A stretch of DNA of 64,000 nt from Aspidiotus rigidus. Taxonomy: Eukaryota; Arthropoda; Insecta; Hemiptera; Diaspididae. The stretch covers positions 124,001 through 188,000 of the forward strand of contig JAVHKY010000024.1 of assembly GCA_035079385.1 (NCBI GenBank), given 5' to 3'. Position numbers and translations under genes: made by a program. This document shows positions 47,602-60,109 of the stretch, piece by piece. Position 1 is the first letter of the stretch, and the number at the start of each line of letters is the position of its first letter. The notes under the pieces were generated by a model, which did no database searches, was not told where the DNA came from, and saw only the letters and a program-made list of their open reading frames with translations.

Positions 47602-49870
47602 CACCAAAGAAGAGGAGGGCTGTTTACTGGTGGATCAACAAGATTGCCGAATTGAGAAAAGAGTGCAACCGTCAGCGCCGGATATACCAGCGTAGTAGTG
47701 GCCGCGAAGGGGCGCGAGCGGTTGCACCTGAATACCAGCTGGCTCGTAAAAGGCTGAAGAAGGCCATCAAGGACAGCCAGAGTGCTGCATGGCGAGAGCC
47801 ATGTGAGACGGCAGATGACGACCCGTTTGGAAAGCCTTATAAGTTAGTGCTGAAGAAGCTAAAAGGCCTCTCAGAAATGAGCGAATGGAGCCGGATGTTG
47901 TGGGTCAAATCATTGATGGCTTGTTCCCACAGCAGCCACCACCAATGGTAACGCTACCAATAGTAGAAGAGGATGGTATATCCCTCCTAGGCACCGAGGA
48001 GGTTGATGCAGCAGTCAATAGACTGCGGGGTAAGTATTGGAAGGCTCCAGGCCCGGATGAGATTCCAAATCCAGTCTGGAGCGCCATACATTCAGTTGAC
48101 CCAGCACTGCTTGTTGATACATTCAATGCGGCAATTGTTGGGGGACTGTTCCCTGTGCGATGGAAGAAAGCCAGGCTAGCGTTGATCGATAAGAAGGATA
48201 AACCACCTGGTCTACCATCCTCTTATCGTCCACTTTGTCTGCTAGACAATGTTGGGAAACTTCTAGAAAGAGTGATAGCCAATCGTTTGGAGAGCTATCT
48301 GAAGGAAAGAGATATAATCTCTGATAGCCAGTACGGTTTTCAAACTGGACGCTGCACATCAGATGCTGGGATCCGGCTGAAGAGGATAGCCAAGTCAGCA
48401 ATTGATATGCGTCAGTTTTGCGCAGCCGTCAGCCTCGATATAAGAAATGCGTTCAATTCAATTCCATGGAAGATGATATTGGAAGCTCTTGTGAACGCAG
48501 GAGTGCCCGCATACCTGCTCAGGATGATCAGCTGCCATCTTAGCTGCCGTGAAATCCAAGCAGAGACGTCTGCTGGTACAGTAAAGCGCCCTGTTACTTG
48601 TGGGGTGCCGCAGGGGTTGGTCCTTGGGCCGCTTTTGTGGTGCGTCGCATTTAACGGAATCTTTAAGGTGAAGCTGCCACCGGGGGTTAAGCTTATCTGC
48701 TATGCGGATGACACCCTGGTGGTATGCACCGCCGAAACAACTGTAGCGGTGGAGAGCAGGGTAAATCGGGCCCTAGAGGATGTGACGCGTTGGATCGAGT
48801 CGGCTGGACTTTAACTAGCAGCAAGTAAGACGGAGGCCATTTTATTCACGACCCGTCGGAAGTTCAAGCCACCCACCTTTCGCGTGCGAGGTGTGGAAAT
48901 TGGAATCAAGAAGCAAATGAAATACCTGGGCATCTGGTTTGACTCAACGCTGAGCTTCAGGCACCATTTCCTGATGGCAGCGGAAAAGGCGGGCCGGGTA
49001 GTTGGATACCTAAGCCGCCTTATGAGGAACCTGGGAGGACCGAGAGAAGCAAGGAAAAGGATCATGATGAGCACCGCCTCGTCGATTCTCCTATATGGTG
49101 CGCCAGTATGGGCCGACTGCATGAAGATACCATACCGAAGAAGAGAGATGGTAAAGATCCAACGAAGAGCTGCGCTAAGGTGTGTTAGTGCCTACCGCAC
49201 TGTCTCGACGGAGGCTCTTTGTGTATTAGCACGTTCACCACCAATCGAGCTCCTTGCTGAGGAGAGAGCGGTGGTGTTCGAAGCAAAGAAGAGAACGACG
49301 ACCAACCAAGAAGCTTTACGGGTCAAGCAGGAGGCCAGGCGCTCCTTGCTTGTAAAGTGGAAAGCGAGAATTGCCCAGAGTGAGCTGGGTACATGGACAA
49401 CCCGTGTGCTAATACGCGACCTTGATGAGTGGATGAACCGACACCATGGCCAGCTGAACTTTCACCTGACGCAGGTGTTAAGCGGCCATGGCTGCTTCAA
49501 CAAGTACCTTCACGAGAAGTTAAGGAAAGTTGAGCAGGCAACGTGTTCGCACTGTAACCAAGGGCGGGATGATGGACCACAACACACCTTATTTGAGTGT
49601 GAGGCGTGGAGGCGTGAGCGGGACGAGCTTAGTCGGTCTCTTCAAAAGATCGGGGTAGATGAAGCGCTCGACCCGAGTAGTCTGGTACCCACCATGCTAG
49701 ATTCCGAAGAATCATGGAACCAGGTGTCTGCATTTGCGGCCACCATCATGAAGAGGAAGATGGACCAGGAATGGAATATGCAAATGCAGAACCACGCTAT
49801 GGCCTACTCAACACCTGTGTACCATCAACATCCAGATCTGCAGGAAGAAGAGGACCGAGACCTTCCCTGA
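47602..49870 (+). pseudogene. R1-clade LINE ORF2 fragment (RT and C-terminal domain)
   Basis: The linker frame at about 47602-47885 shifts frame near 47875-47885 (GLSEM, then EPDVVGQIIDGLFP). RT follows: APGPDEIPN, YRPLCLLDNVGKLLERVIA, SQYGFQTGR, motif A AVSLDIRNAFNSIPW, motif B GVPQGLVLGPLLW, motif C YADDTLVV. An in-frame TAA at 48812-48814, where this family usually has Glu in the conserved GLxLAxxKTE phrase, interrupts the ORF. It then reads on to the thumb (MKYLGIWFDS) and a C-terminal zinc-binding array CX2CX9HX4C at about 49550-49610, ending at a natural stop (49868-49870). All catalytic Asp residues are present. The protein is inactive because of the two lesions and the missing N-terminus. 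Confidence 0.92.
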
Positions 49871-50215
49871 AGAGAGAAGATGAAGAAACTCCAACAGTGA
49901 CCTACTGTATTGTGTAGTGTGGTGGTGTTTGTTGTTGTGAGTGTTCTATATTTTTTGTGCGTGCCAGGGGGGCACTGCAGCTTGGCGGTTGCCAAAGCAG
50001 CTTGGCGGTTGCCAAAGCAACTTGGCAGTTGCCGAGTAGAAGAGGGGGTTCGCCTAGGAGATTCCTCCTTCACTGAAGTTATACCCGAAAGGGTCGATTC
50101 CGGTGTTGGAGGAAACAATATTAAATGCATACGCAACCCGCACCTACTCCATAATGGATGACGGGCGGTGCTGCACATGCGACACACAAGCGATGGGAAA
50201 AAAAAAATAAAAAAA
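49871..50215 (+). repeat. R1-clade LINE 3' UTR with three 20-bp repeats
   Basis: Non-coding tail after the ORF2 stop. CAGCTTGGCGGTTGCCAAAG at 49978-49997 is followed by a second copy and a third variant (CAACTTGGCAGTTGCCGAGT), ending about 50037. The UTR ends in an A-rich run. Such short tandem repeats are common in LINE 3' UTRs. Confidence 0.8.
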
Positions 50216-50229
50216 ATGATACTGTAGAA
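50216..50229 (+). repeat. Right target-site duplication of the R1-clade LINE
   Basis: ATGATACTGTAGAA directly after the A-rich tail, a perfect copy of the left flank. Confidence 0.9.
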
Positions 50230-50504
50230 AAGGGCAAAACTAAGGCGTCCTAACAACAGTTCTGATTTTGCAATTTCTGTGTCTGGAATATAGATCCGGG
50301 TGGTGCTTGCCAACTACCATCTGGAATCTGCGTTGTGCAACCCTTCACTCGCATTATTAGCGCGGAAACTCTTATTGCAGGCCGCTTCTCACCAATTCCA
50401 CAGCTTAGCTGAATACCGCGGTGGAACTCCAGGTCGTGGTCTTCTGGCTGGTTTGCCGCGCACGTAAGTCCTATCGAAATAATTCTCGCGAGGAAGTGAA
50501 TTAG

Positions 50505-52036
50505 ATGAGCATTAGTTGCTCTTGTAACTCCAGAAACGTTGAACGTATTACAAAGAGGAGTGTACAACCCGAAGGTCTAACAATTTATACTGAACCACAA
50601 ACGGTCAAATGGATCAGAACGGAACTGAGGAGGTGGTATGGGCAGCTCAACGTCACAACACGACTTAATCTGCTGGTTCATTCAAGGCTTTCATACCTCC
50701 TTCACCCTGGTGAGTTTGATTCATTCATAGTATCCGTCAATGGTGATTGTCGTGTTTTTGAACGAAATTTAAAAGAAAAGAAAACTCGTGAACTTGCCTC
50801 CCTCCAGAGTTCAAAGGCTACGGCTGAGAAAAAAGACCGTTCCGGAGATAATTTAATCCAGCAATTCCAGCCTCGCATTATCAATTATAGTAAAGTTCAG
50901 TTTGATAGTGATGAGGTATACCTGTTGGAGAAAGGGTTGAAATTTGGCCTCCCACCTCTTAAGAACCAAGAGACCCTTGCTAATGTAGGAGCTGTCTTTA
51001 CAGTCAAAATTGGACCTGGAGTGAATATTCAAAAAAAGTGCGCCGAAATGGTTTGCAACACTCCCCTCCCCCGCATGTTGTAGTGAGGTGATTAAAGGCT
51101 TAAAGAGGAAGGTCAGGGAGGAGGGCTTAATCCTTACCAAGGCGGATAAAAGTGACGCCGTAGTGATTATGCAGAAGTCCTCTTATGTATCCGGGGTTCA
51201 TGAAGTGCTACAACAATGTGGCGCCAAGGAGAATAGCCTCTTTTGTTTCCCCAGTTTTGTCAAAGAGGTGAGGAACATCATTAATAATTGTAGTGTGATT
51301 ATCAAGAGTCCTTTGACAAAGAAAGCTCTCTTGGAGCCTAACCCGGTTCCTCCCCTCCTATATGGATTACCCAAAGTACATAAAAAAGGTGTACCAATGC
51401 GGCCGGTCGTGTCATTTGACGTCACCAACCTACTTGTTGGAGAAATATATGGATAGATGGTTCAAATTGCGAGTAGATTTTACCTCGCCTCATTCAGTAA
51501 AAAACTCAGGTGCTTTGACGGAGAGGTTGAAGGATATAAGCCTCCCCCAGGAAACGATTTAGTGTTCCTTTGATGTGGTGGGATTATTTCCTCACATCCC
51601 GAAGGCTGTCGCTATCCAACATATGGGCGAATTGCTTGTAAAAACTGGTGTCCCTCATGAGGAGTTGGTGGAATTCTTCGACCTTATAAGAGTTTGTTGG
51701 ACTCCCAATTTTTGTAAATTCGAGGACAAATTTTTCGAATTCCCAGAAGAAGTGGGTATCTCTATTGGGTCCCCTTTGGGCTCATTGATGTCGGAGGTAT
51801 TCATGTCCAGATTTGAAATCGAATTGTTTTCTTCAGGCCAGGTACTTTTAAACGACGTATTTTACTGGCATAAGTACGTAGACGATATATTGTGCGCGTG
51901 GACTGGCCCAGTGGAACTCCTTAGTGAGTTCCTTTCCTACTTAAATGGCCGATACCCTTCCATAAAATTCACTCTGGAAGTTGGCGGCTTACTAATAAAT
52001 TTCTTGGATTTGTCCATATTTATAAGAATTGTATGA
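50505..52036 (+). pseudogene. Penelope-like element: N-terminal region and RT, no endonuclease
   Basis: Plus strand. 50580-51083 is the PLE N-terminal region (VKWIRTELRRWYGQL, then EVYLLEKGLKFGLPPLK). Stops at 51081 on are followed by a new frame with LILTKADKSDAVVIM and LLYGLPKVHKKGVPMRPVVSF (to about 51415). A frameshift leads to HSVKNSGALTERL, an in-frame TAG (51560-51562), motif A FDVVGLFPHIP (Asp present), FPEEVGISIGSPLGSL and motif C YVDDILCAW. The sequence departs from PLE at about 52020, before the GIY-YIG domain. A short echo, ATAAATTTCTTGGAGTTATCC, occurs at about 52139-52160. It is non-functional. The R1-clade LINE sits directly upstream, possibly in its 5' region. Confidence 0.88.
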
Positions 52037-52169
52037 ATTCTTTTTGTATTCTTTATTTTAGTTTAATATTATGCTTTGTTTGTTTTTTCCATTGTCGAAA
52101 GAAAACTTTTCCTTTGGAGTATTTCTGGTGAACGACTCATAAATTTCTTGGAGTTATCCAGTATTGCTC

Positions 52170-53785
52170 GTGGGAAAAAAAAAAAAAATAGAACTAATAT
52201 TTCCATTTTTTTGATTTTGAAAAATTATACTTAAAATAATTCGTATACCTATCTATTTTAAAAAATTGTCGCCCTCTTTATATTCTGGCCTAGATGTTTG
52301 CCTTTTATTCAAGCAATAATTGAAGTACCTAATCTTTATTGAAGTCGACTTTTTTGGCAGAAATTTGGCGCCTCTTCATATTCTTCTACAGTTTTTGTTT
52401 TCTTGATACGGTACTTGAAACCTAATGTCGCTGATATTTCATCGCTGACGGTAGGCACGGAGTGGGGAAAAGGACGGTTATTTGCTCCTGCACCGTTTTT
52501 GGATCAGAATTCCTTATCTTATTCCGCCAGTTCGCGATCTGAATGCCAGAAATTTACCGATATATTTTCGAGCTATACGAAGCAATAACGAATAATAAAG
52601 GGAGAGCGTGTCTCGAGGTTGCAACATTTGGAGGGTAGTATTTCAAGAGGGTAGATTCTGCACGTAGTGGATTTGTCCGACCAAGACGACGATTATTGAG
52701 CGGCGCGAGCCTCTTTCCGACCTCTTCGAAAAATACTGCACAGAAATTGCGGATGATTTTCATTTTCTTACACATTCTTGTACCGACGATTAAACGAATA
52801 ATAATAAATATTGAGACGACAAAAAAGACGTTATCCTTCTATTACGTTTTCTTTTTCTGGTCTGGTTGAATTATTGTCTGAGCAGCTTCCTCGCGAGCGA
52901 ATCTTCGATTAAACGTTCAACCTTGAGCGAATCAACTGTTCTTTATAATTAACTCAAAACGCGAAGTGCATTCCCACCACACTCGTATCCATCCGAACGA
53001 ATGCAAGTAAAAACTATCTGCATTAAGAAAAAAAAAAAAAGAAAAGGTGCATGTATTTGTGAACGCTCTTTTCGCGTAGGGCGAAAGATGGTGAGACAAA
53101 AGTAGGAGAAAAAACTGGATCTTAATAACCCCGCGTGCGCGGTACGAACAATGGAAAGGAAGGAAAAAGAAAGAAAAAAGAAAAAACTTTTTTTTTTTTT
53201 TTTTTTTTTCATTTTAATAACCGAAAAACATCTTTACTGAAGTATACATGCGTCGAATTTTTAATAGCGAGAAAATAAGTACCTATATTATACGAATGAT
53301 CGTTTCTTGAATTACGTTTGTTTAAGAGAAACACTTTTTTTTTTTTCTTCCATCCTGTATCGTTCATAATTTTCTTTTATATTTGTATCATCAAGATTAA
53401 TCCTAAGAGAAGGAGTGAGAAGTAAACGGAAAGACTATTTGTTTTCTGATTGACGCTGGTTTGGAATAATAACTGAATATTATTAAGGAGTTGTGTTTTA
53501 GATTCATTCCTGGGATTTACTCATCTCTGACGTAAAATGGTATCCGTTTAGTATTGGAGAAAACGAATAAATCATGAAGACCGACCAAACATGGAATACG
53601 AAACCTTTTTTACCACTCCCATCAACAGTTGTGTCAAAAATATCCTTCATTCTCATTCAATGCCCGCGCAAATATTGTGACTTGGGACTCAACTGTGCCT
53701 TCATCTCTCAGATTCTTTCTCGCTCTTTCTTAGCCAGTTCAGTGGCGCAACCAGGGAGGATTAGAGCGTAAAATCTCCTTCTTGT
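52170..53785. other. No gene recognised
   Basis: AT-rich DNA with poly-T (53188-53209) and poly-A runs. No domain or transposon end is recognised. Confidence 0.4.
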
Positions 53786-53791
53786 CTCAGT

Positions 53792-54051
53792 ATTTTACAA
53801 AAATAAAGTCGCAATGTAAAATTTATTGAAGAATAATGAGGAAAAAAGCCTAAAATTCTGGGTAGCTACTTCTCAACTATTATGTCTTTGAACTTCCGAA
53901 CGTCGAAGACCAAACAACTTGATTTTACAAAAATAAAGTCGCAATGTAAAATTTATTGAAGAATAATGAGGAAAAAAGCATAAAATCTTGGGTAGCTACT
54001 TCTCAACTATCATATCTTTGAACTTCCGAGTGTCGAAGACCAAGCAACTTG
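53792..54051. repeat. Tandem duplication, 2 x 130 bp
   Basis: Copy 1 is 53792-53921 and copy 2 is 53922-54051, starting with ATTTTACAAAAATAAAGTCG and differing at about eight positions. Copies are collinear without indels. No element termini are seen, so unequal exchange or replication slippage is the likely origin. Confidence 0.95.
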
Positions 54052-54059
54052 ATGGATTT

Positions 54060-57000
54060 CTTAGGAAGGTGCTTTTTATCCTTCCAATCACACTCATTTT
54101 TCACACGTTGATATGCATAAAATTTAACCGACTATTATGTTTTTGTTGTTTCGGGCAGTAATTCCTGAAGCACTCAGGAATGCATTAGGTCTCAAGAGAC
54201 GATCAAAATCCTCACTATCTGGTATGCCACGAAGAAAATAAATCACCGCTCTTTGTTAGTGGATTCAAATTTATATGATTCATCTTTTGAAGCAGAGTTA
54301 GATAAGAGTATATCAAATTTCTAAACATGACTCTTTGTTCGGATTACCGGCACAAAAAATGATGACGAAATTGTTTTTCAGTTTACAAGATAAAATTTAC
54401 AAGCTATACGTTAGAAGGACGCAGAGCAAAATAGTTGAAATTGACCAATTGTGTATATTGTCTCGATTATAGAATGTTGAAGAAATATCGAAATACTCCG
54501 AGCTAAACCTTAAAACGTGTTTGTATTTCTTCTTTACTGGTACTCTGTTTTTGTACGTGGTCATTGCTCTTTTTCGATGGTCACTACGTGCGAAAAAGTT
54601 TATGATAATTTAGTCTGTAAAAACCGAAATTGGAATTCATTGTACGCCAGTGAAATTGACCCTAGATTACCAAAAGCACTTTCGCGTGCGAAAAATTGCC
54701 TTACGCGTAACGTTTAAGGGGCTACAGTGATACACCAAAATGTAAGGAATGATCAAGTCGTGAAAAGATGACGTCAACTTTTTAGTGTCGATAGAATAAT
54801 AGATCAATTTCTTGTAATTTCCTGAATAAATATATTGCTAATAGGTTGTCAAAGGTATTTTTACTTCATTGTAAAATTATCTTGATTGAACGTGATAAGT
54901 CAAGTTACGGTGAACCATTATGAATTAGTTTATTAAAGAGTACCTTTAAATTAATTTTGTGCGGCTTGCATTTTAATAAACTAATTTTATTATAATTATC
55001 TTCCGATTATCTGTTCATGGACGTCTGTAGAGTAGAGATTGATGTATGATTTAATATTAGTATTCCGTTGCATATAAAATTGACGGTTTTATTTGTGATT
55101 TTGTTCACGACTCGAAATTTCGAACTGGTTGAAATTTGTGGAATATGAGTTGTAAGAAGAGTGACCAAATCAAAGCTACCAGTATTGAAATGGATTTTGT
55201 TTGATTAATTTAATCCAATTCTGCAAAGCAGATAGTATATAAGTCTCGTACAATTTTGTTTCTATTTTATTTGGTCGGCTTTTTTCGTAATAGCTGTCGA
55301 TTGAAAAAAATAACTACCTATATCATCCTTTTTAACGAAGAACGTGTTTTATGGGGGTTATTACGAAAAATTTGCCGTGCTCCGCATGATACCCGGCCAA
55401 AATGAAAATGTTCCAAGTCCAATATCATTTGCAAGAATGGTCTACGTCCCCCCCCCCCCCCCCATCATATGTACCTTGAAGGTTGGACTTGGAAAAATTT
55501 TGACCCCCGAGCAATATATGATGGGAGAGGAAAGTCTCCAAAATAGGGCAAGGTCAATGATGACGTCGTCAAGCGTTCCTATCCTCTTCTTCTGCTTCAT
55601 GCAGCATACTAATTTTACACTAGGTCTACTACGTCTAGGCCTCCTTTTTACTAGCTTTATACTCTGAGCTTCCTCAAAACGAATTTGACTCATAGAACAG
55701 GTTTCTGCCTAACTAACTACCAATTACTAACTTGAGTCGAACGAAAATATCTTATTTTGGAAATTTATTTATTTTAGAGGAATTACAATCCTAATTCCCA
55801 TCCGGGTAAGTATCAAAAAATACAAATTCATATTTTTCATAATTTACTTGGAAGATAAGTTGAAAATTCTGATCTGTTGCGAATTCATTCGATAGAAATT
55901 TTGGTTGCATGAGCTGCCAAAGGATAAATTTCACTCCACCAAACGATTGAAATCAAAGAATAGAAAAAAAGAAAAAAAAAATTCAATCAAAACCTATCGT
56001 TCTATACACATAATTTAAAAGATACGTAAACTCACAATAAGAGAATAATTATTTCTTTGGTCGCTCTGAGTTAATCACGATTTTCAAAAATCTTACCTAA
56101 TTTGCAGGAAGTATGACTGAGATATGGAGAATAATTTACAACAATCATTCGGAGTTTATTTATCAAAATGAATTAAATTCAATAAGATGTAAATCGTAAA
56201 ATTGAAATTACATCATGTGAAATCGATAAAACAATTCAATTTTCATATAATCTTGCCTACTTTAAGTGATAAAGATAAAAAGTTTTGTCCTATGAAAGCA
56301 AAAGAAAATAAAAGAAGACAAAATCAGAGTAATTATCATTGAAGAGGGAATTTTGATGTCAGTATGGATAGTCATAATATTGATATTTAGAACTATCTAA
56401 ACGATTTCTTTTTGTTTTCTTTCCTCATATTTTTCTCACATTCGATAATGATTGAATACCTATCATGGATATGATCCTGATTTTTTGATAACAAAATAAT
56501 ACACATTACTAGCTACAAGATTGTCGAGTTCTCAAACGTATCCGGATGTGAATGTTTCAAACCCATTTCCCGCAGTACATATTCTTATTTATTCTTACTT
56601 TTTTTTTTTCTTCTTTCATGATGTTCATCGCTTTCTCATAATACGGTAGGTATGTCATACGTACGCATTATTACCGTAATTGCCAATGTATAGAATAATC
56701 TGAACTACTTGATAAAAATTCGATAAATAATTATTTATCGCAATGTACATTCTTTTTTGATCATGGTTTAACTTTTATTATAGGAAAATTATCAACGTCG
56801 TTCTTTGAAAAAATAAAAATGATAGTCAAAAATCATAATGAAAACTAATAAATATAAGGATAAAAAAATACTCCACTTGATTACAAAGATGAGTTAATCG
56901 ACCATTATTGTTTATGAGCATTTAAGATATTAGAATCTTGAAACTCAAAATGAATGAGGAAGCTGTAAAACCAAAGAATCCATACTATGTCATGTAATTC

Positions 57001-58720
57001 CTTCTTTAGTTTGGTTCTTTGCCACTATTTGGATTTTTTTTTTTTTTTTTTTTCCTTTCTTGAGAAAATCACGAAGAATTGAAAAATTTTCATAAACGCG
57101 CCCGTAATTTTCTTTTTTGTTACAAGTCATTTTGTAAACGAGATCAAATGATTTTATTTGATTAATTTCAAGAAATGACGGAGCGGTTTTGAAGATAATG
57201 AAGGTGTAAACTTGAACAATATAGAAATGGAAGAATTTATCAACACCCAAGTGTTTTGTACAGAAATTATCAGAATTTTCAATGTTGAATCGATGAAAGA
57301 AGACTTAGGTACTACCTAGGTATTTATTTGAAATTTTAGGATTAATAAAATCTTGAGAAAGATATATTGCTTCACGTTGTGATTATTGTCTATCTTTATT
57401 CTTTACTCATAAGTGAGTTTTAAGAAATAACTTCTGCAGATTTAGTTCTATGTCGGGAAACAACTTCTTCAGACAGCTCCTTAATACCCAAAGTAGTCAA
57501 CCTTCAATCCTCGTGAAATAAGAAACAACCACTCATTTCAACTCGTATCATGATGCCTACAAAGATATGATAGGCAACATCATTGCGTTCCTAAAGTTCC
57601 GATTCACGTTAACCTCGTTGAATGAAGGAAGACAAGTGGAAATCTTTATATTACTTATATTGATGTACTAAATATGCATATGAGGAGGAGGATTTAGAAA
57701 AAAATCAACCATTAAGCTATGTATGTATGTTAGGTACAATTTGTGTCATTAATCAATAGGTAAAATGGGCAGCTATCTTGCCCAATTTGCATAGTGTCTT
57801 CTAAATGTGCTTAGTTGAATTATTCATTTCTTCTTACCTGATGAGTTGAATTATTTGAGATTTTTGTGAGTCGTGGAAGATGATTCAAATATAATTATAC
57901 GTAAATCTCAACTTTGAATACGGAGCAAACTGACGACTCTGATCTCACAGTTGCGGAAGGATACCTTTATCACGGTTTCAACTTTATAAAAGCCATCATC
58001 TGTGACTTCCATTACGACTCCTGAAATTAGTTATCAAAGGTGAGAGACGAGTGAAAAGGAGAAAAGCCCCAATAACACTTTCTGCTTACATCATGATCGT
58101 GTACCTAACTCAACGCCTATAAGTTATAATACCGTTATTCCTCACAATTTTCAGTTAAACTGACTAGGCCTACAGAAAAACACTCGCCTCTCCGATGTAA
58201 CTTTGTATCAGATAATAAAGTTAGGTATTCAAAGAATGAAAGCCAATTCATGATTAATATGGTATTAACACTGATATTCGCAGGTACCATCTATAGCCCA
58301 CCCTGAAAGGAACTACGTATAACAAAATCACATGTGTGAGTCGGCACACATTTCGCATTCGCAATGTCACAACATAATGGGATGTTGGGAGCGATGAAAG
58401 GGTGGTGTTCCATAGCCGTGGGTGTTCCCTCGTTTTCGGACTAGGTACTTCGGTACTTGGTATACGAAACGTTTCTCACTATGTTTTTTTTTTTTTTTTA
58501 TGAACTAGTAGCAAATTTCTTGAACCAGCGCATGTACGACATTTTAGAATCTGTACAAATTGGGTTGTTATTTTGCGAATGGTACAAAAATGCCTGTACC
58601 ATTTTCGATCTTTATAATTTCGGTCTCGGTGCGCAATATAACTCAGTATAGGTACCTAATCTATTCGCCTGTAAGGGCTCTTCTAAGAGCGCCACTTTCC
58701 ACGCTACACTCGAAGGTGAT
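54060..58720. other. No gene recognised
   Basis: Very AT-rich. Minor features: an 8-bp hairpin ATTCCTGA/TCAGGAAT near 54162-54182; TTCCAAGTCCAA (about 55411-55422) and its complement (about 55483-55494), around a C16 tract at 55448-55463; poly-T near 57037 and 58484. Short open frames only, with no recognised domain. Confidence 0.4.
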
Positions 58721-58730
58721 GGTGTGTTCT

Positions 58731-59098
58731 GGTACTAAGGAACTATTATTATAAGATAGGTATGCGCAAGTGATAAGAAGAGGACCACTGTCATGTTGAT
58801 AAAGTCGAAGGAGGAGCGGTTTTAGGAGGTTTCAGGAGAGCCGTGAGGCAAATTTCAATATCAAACATTGAATTTTGGTTAATCAAAAAGATTATATCGA
58901 TGAAAACAGAAAATTGGTGAATTATTTCCCTTATTTTTCGTAGTTTGAGTTCTTGTATTCAATGTTTGACGTTTCAAATTCTCTGAGGATACTACTCAGA
59001 TTGCTTCTCCTTCCACTTTATCAACATAGTCACGATTTTATTCTCATCACTTGCGTATACCTATCTTATATAGTTCCTTAATGGTACCATTTAAATAA
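58731..59098. mobile_element. Foldback element, copy 1 (about 368 bp)
   Basis: Left arm GGTACTAAGGAACTAT, then AAGATAGGTATGCGCAAGTG and TGTTGATAAAGTCGAAGGAG, pairs with the right arm ending in CACTTGCGTATACCTATCTT and ATAGTTCCTTAATGGTACC. Arms are about 80 bp with indels. Further pairing occurs inside: TCAAACATTGAA against TTCAATGTTTGA. No coding capacity. The host duplication is not clear. Confidence 0.85.
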
Positions 59099-59099
59099 C

Positions 59100-60105
59100 A
59101 CAGAAATGATTTTTGAAAGTTCTTCACTACCTACTTAATTGATCAAACAATTTTCGAAAATGAGATATACAAAAGTTGGAGCTGAGTCTACTCCAGTAAT
59201 TTCAAAACTCTATTAGGTGGCTTATTTCCATTATTTGAATTTTACAAGAAAAAAGAGCGAACAGAGAATACGTTGTACAGTCATTATCATTCATCGACAC
59301 CGTCGAGTGCAAGCTCATTCATTGAGCCAAAGATCCTATCTTCCACATCGTTTTGTCGTAAAAAGTTGAATCGATGTATCTTCAAAAAGCAAAACTATAA
59401 TTATTATGAAGGCTTTTGGTACTGCTTACTAAGGAAGTCTGACCTTGATCGTCGTTTATTAGATGCGTCAATTCAACCTTGAATATCGATGCGATGAGAA
59501 CATTTCGATGATTTTTTACTAGGTATTTTGACATCAAAATTTAAATATGAAATTGATATTGAGAATACGGTATGATGCGGAAGTTTCCAAGTACCTATGT
59601 TCGAGATTATGTTTTTACTTTCTTGCTTACAGGCTAGTTAATTTTTCCAACTTGACACGATCACGCAGGCTTAGGAACCGGAATTGGGATCAGGGTTCGA
59701 CTCTCTTATTTTTTGCTGGAACTCAAAAGTTATAGAAAGGGTCATCAGATCAGCTGTGTAAAGTGACTTTTTAGCGTCGTTGGTAAAACTATGACCTTAT
59801 ATTTTTCTTAAAGTACCTATACTGAAAAATGATCGAATTCATATTTTTTTTTTTTTCAAGATGAAGTTTTTGAAAATTAAAGAAGAATTACTATCGGAAC
59901 TCACAATGAGTAATGAGTAAGTGAGGTGTAAGTAGAGCACTAATTTTAAAAAAGGGTTTTTCAAAAGGAGAATCAGGCCTAGTTTACTTTTCTGAAGCAC
60001 CATAAATCACAAATATAAAATCGAAAACTAGTTTGTTTTTTGACATCGCCGTGAACGGAAAGGTTTAACGAAGTTTATGAAAGAAACCCAGTCCGACTTA
60101 AATAC
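59100..60105. other. No gene recognised
   Basis: Sequence between the two foldback copies. Short open frames without domains. Confidence 0.4.
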
Positions 60106-60109
60106 GATG

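Larger units (their letters stand above)
47600..50215 (+). mobile_element. R1-clade non-LTR retrotransposon, 5'-truncated, with 14-bp TSD
   Basis: The insertion of 2,616 bp runs from the end of the left duplication to a terminal A-rich run (50199-50215, one T). It begins inside ORF2 just before the RT (AVYWWINKIAELRKECNRQR, an R1-clade linker phrase), so endonuclease and ORF1 are absent. The 14-bp duplication and A-rich tail indicate target-primed reverse transcription. The flanks are not 28S rDNA, so this is not the rDNA-specific R1 itself. Sequence is GC-richer than its surroundings and little decayed (one frameshift, one stop), so the copy is fairly young. Confidence 0.92.

Noticed and set aside
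47600..50215. Canonical 28S-specific R1 insertion
   Set aside because: The flanks show no similarity to the rDNA target. Only the clade-level RT features agree.
49825..50313. 162-residue minus-strand open frame
   Set aside because: Antisense to the R1-clade LINE end and its repeated 3' UTR. No domain.
50490..50540. Second hammerhead ribozyme upstream of the plus-strand PLE
   Set aside because: A GAGCA/TGCTC hairpin and a later GAAAC are present, but spacing and the CUGAUGA core do not fit a hammerhead.
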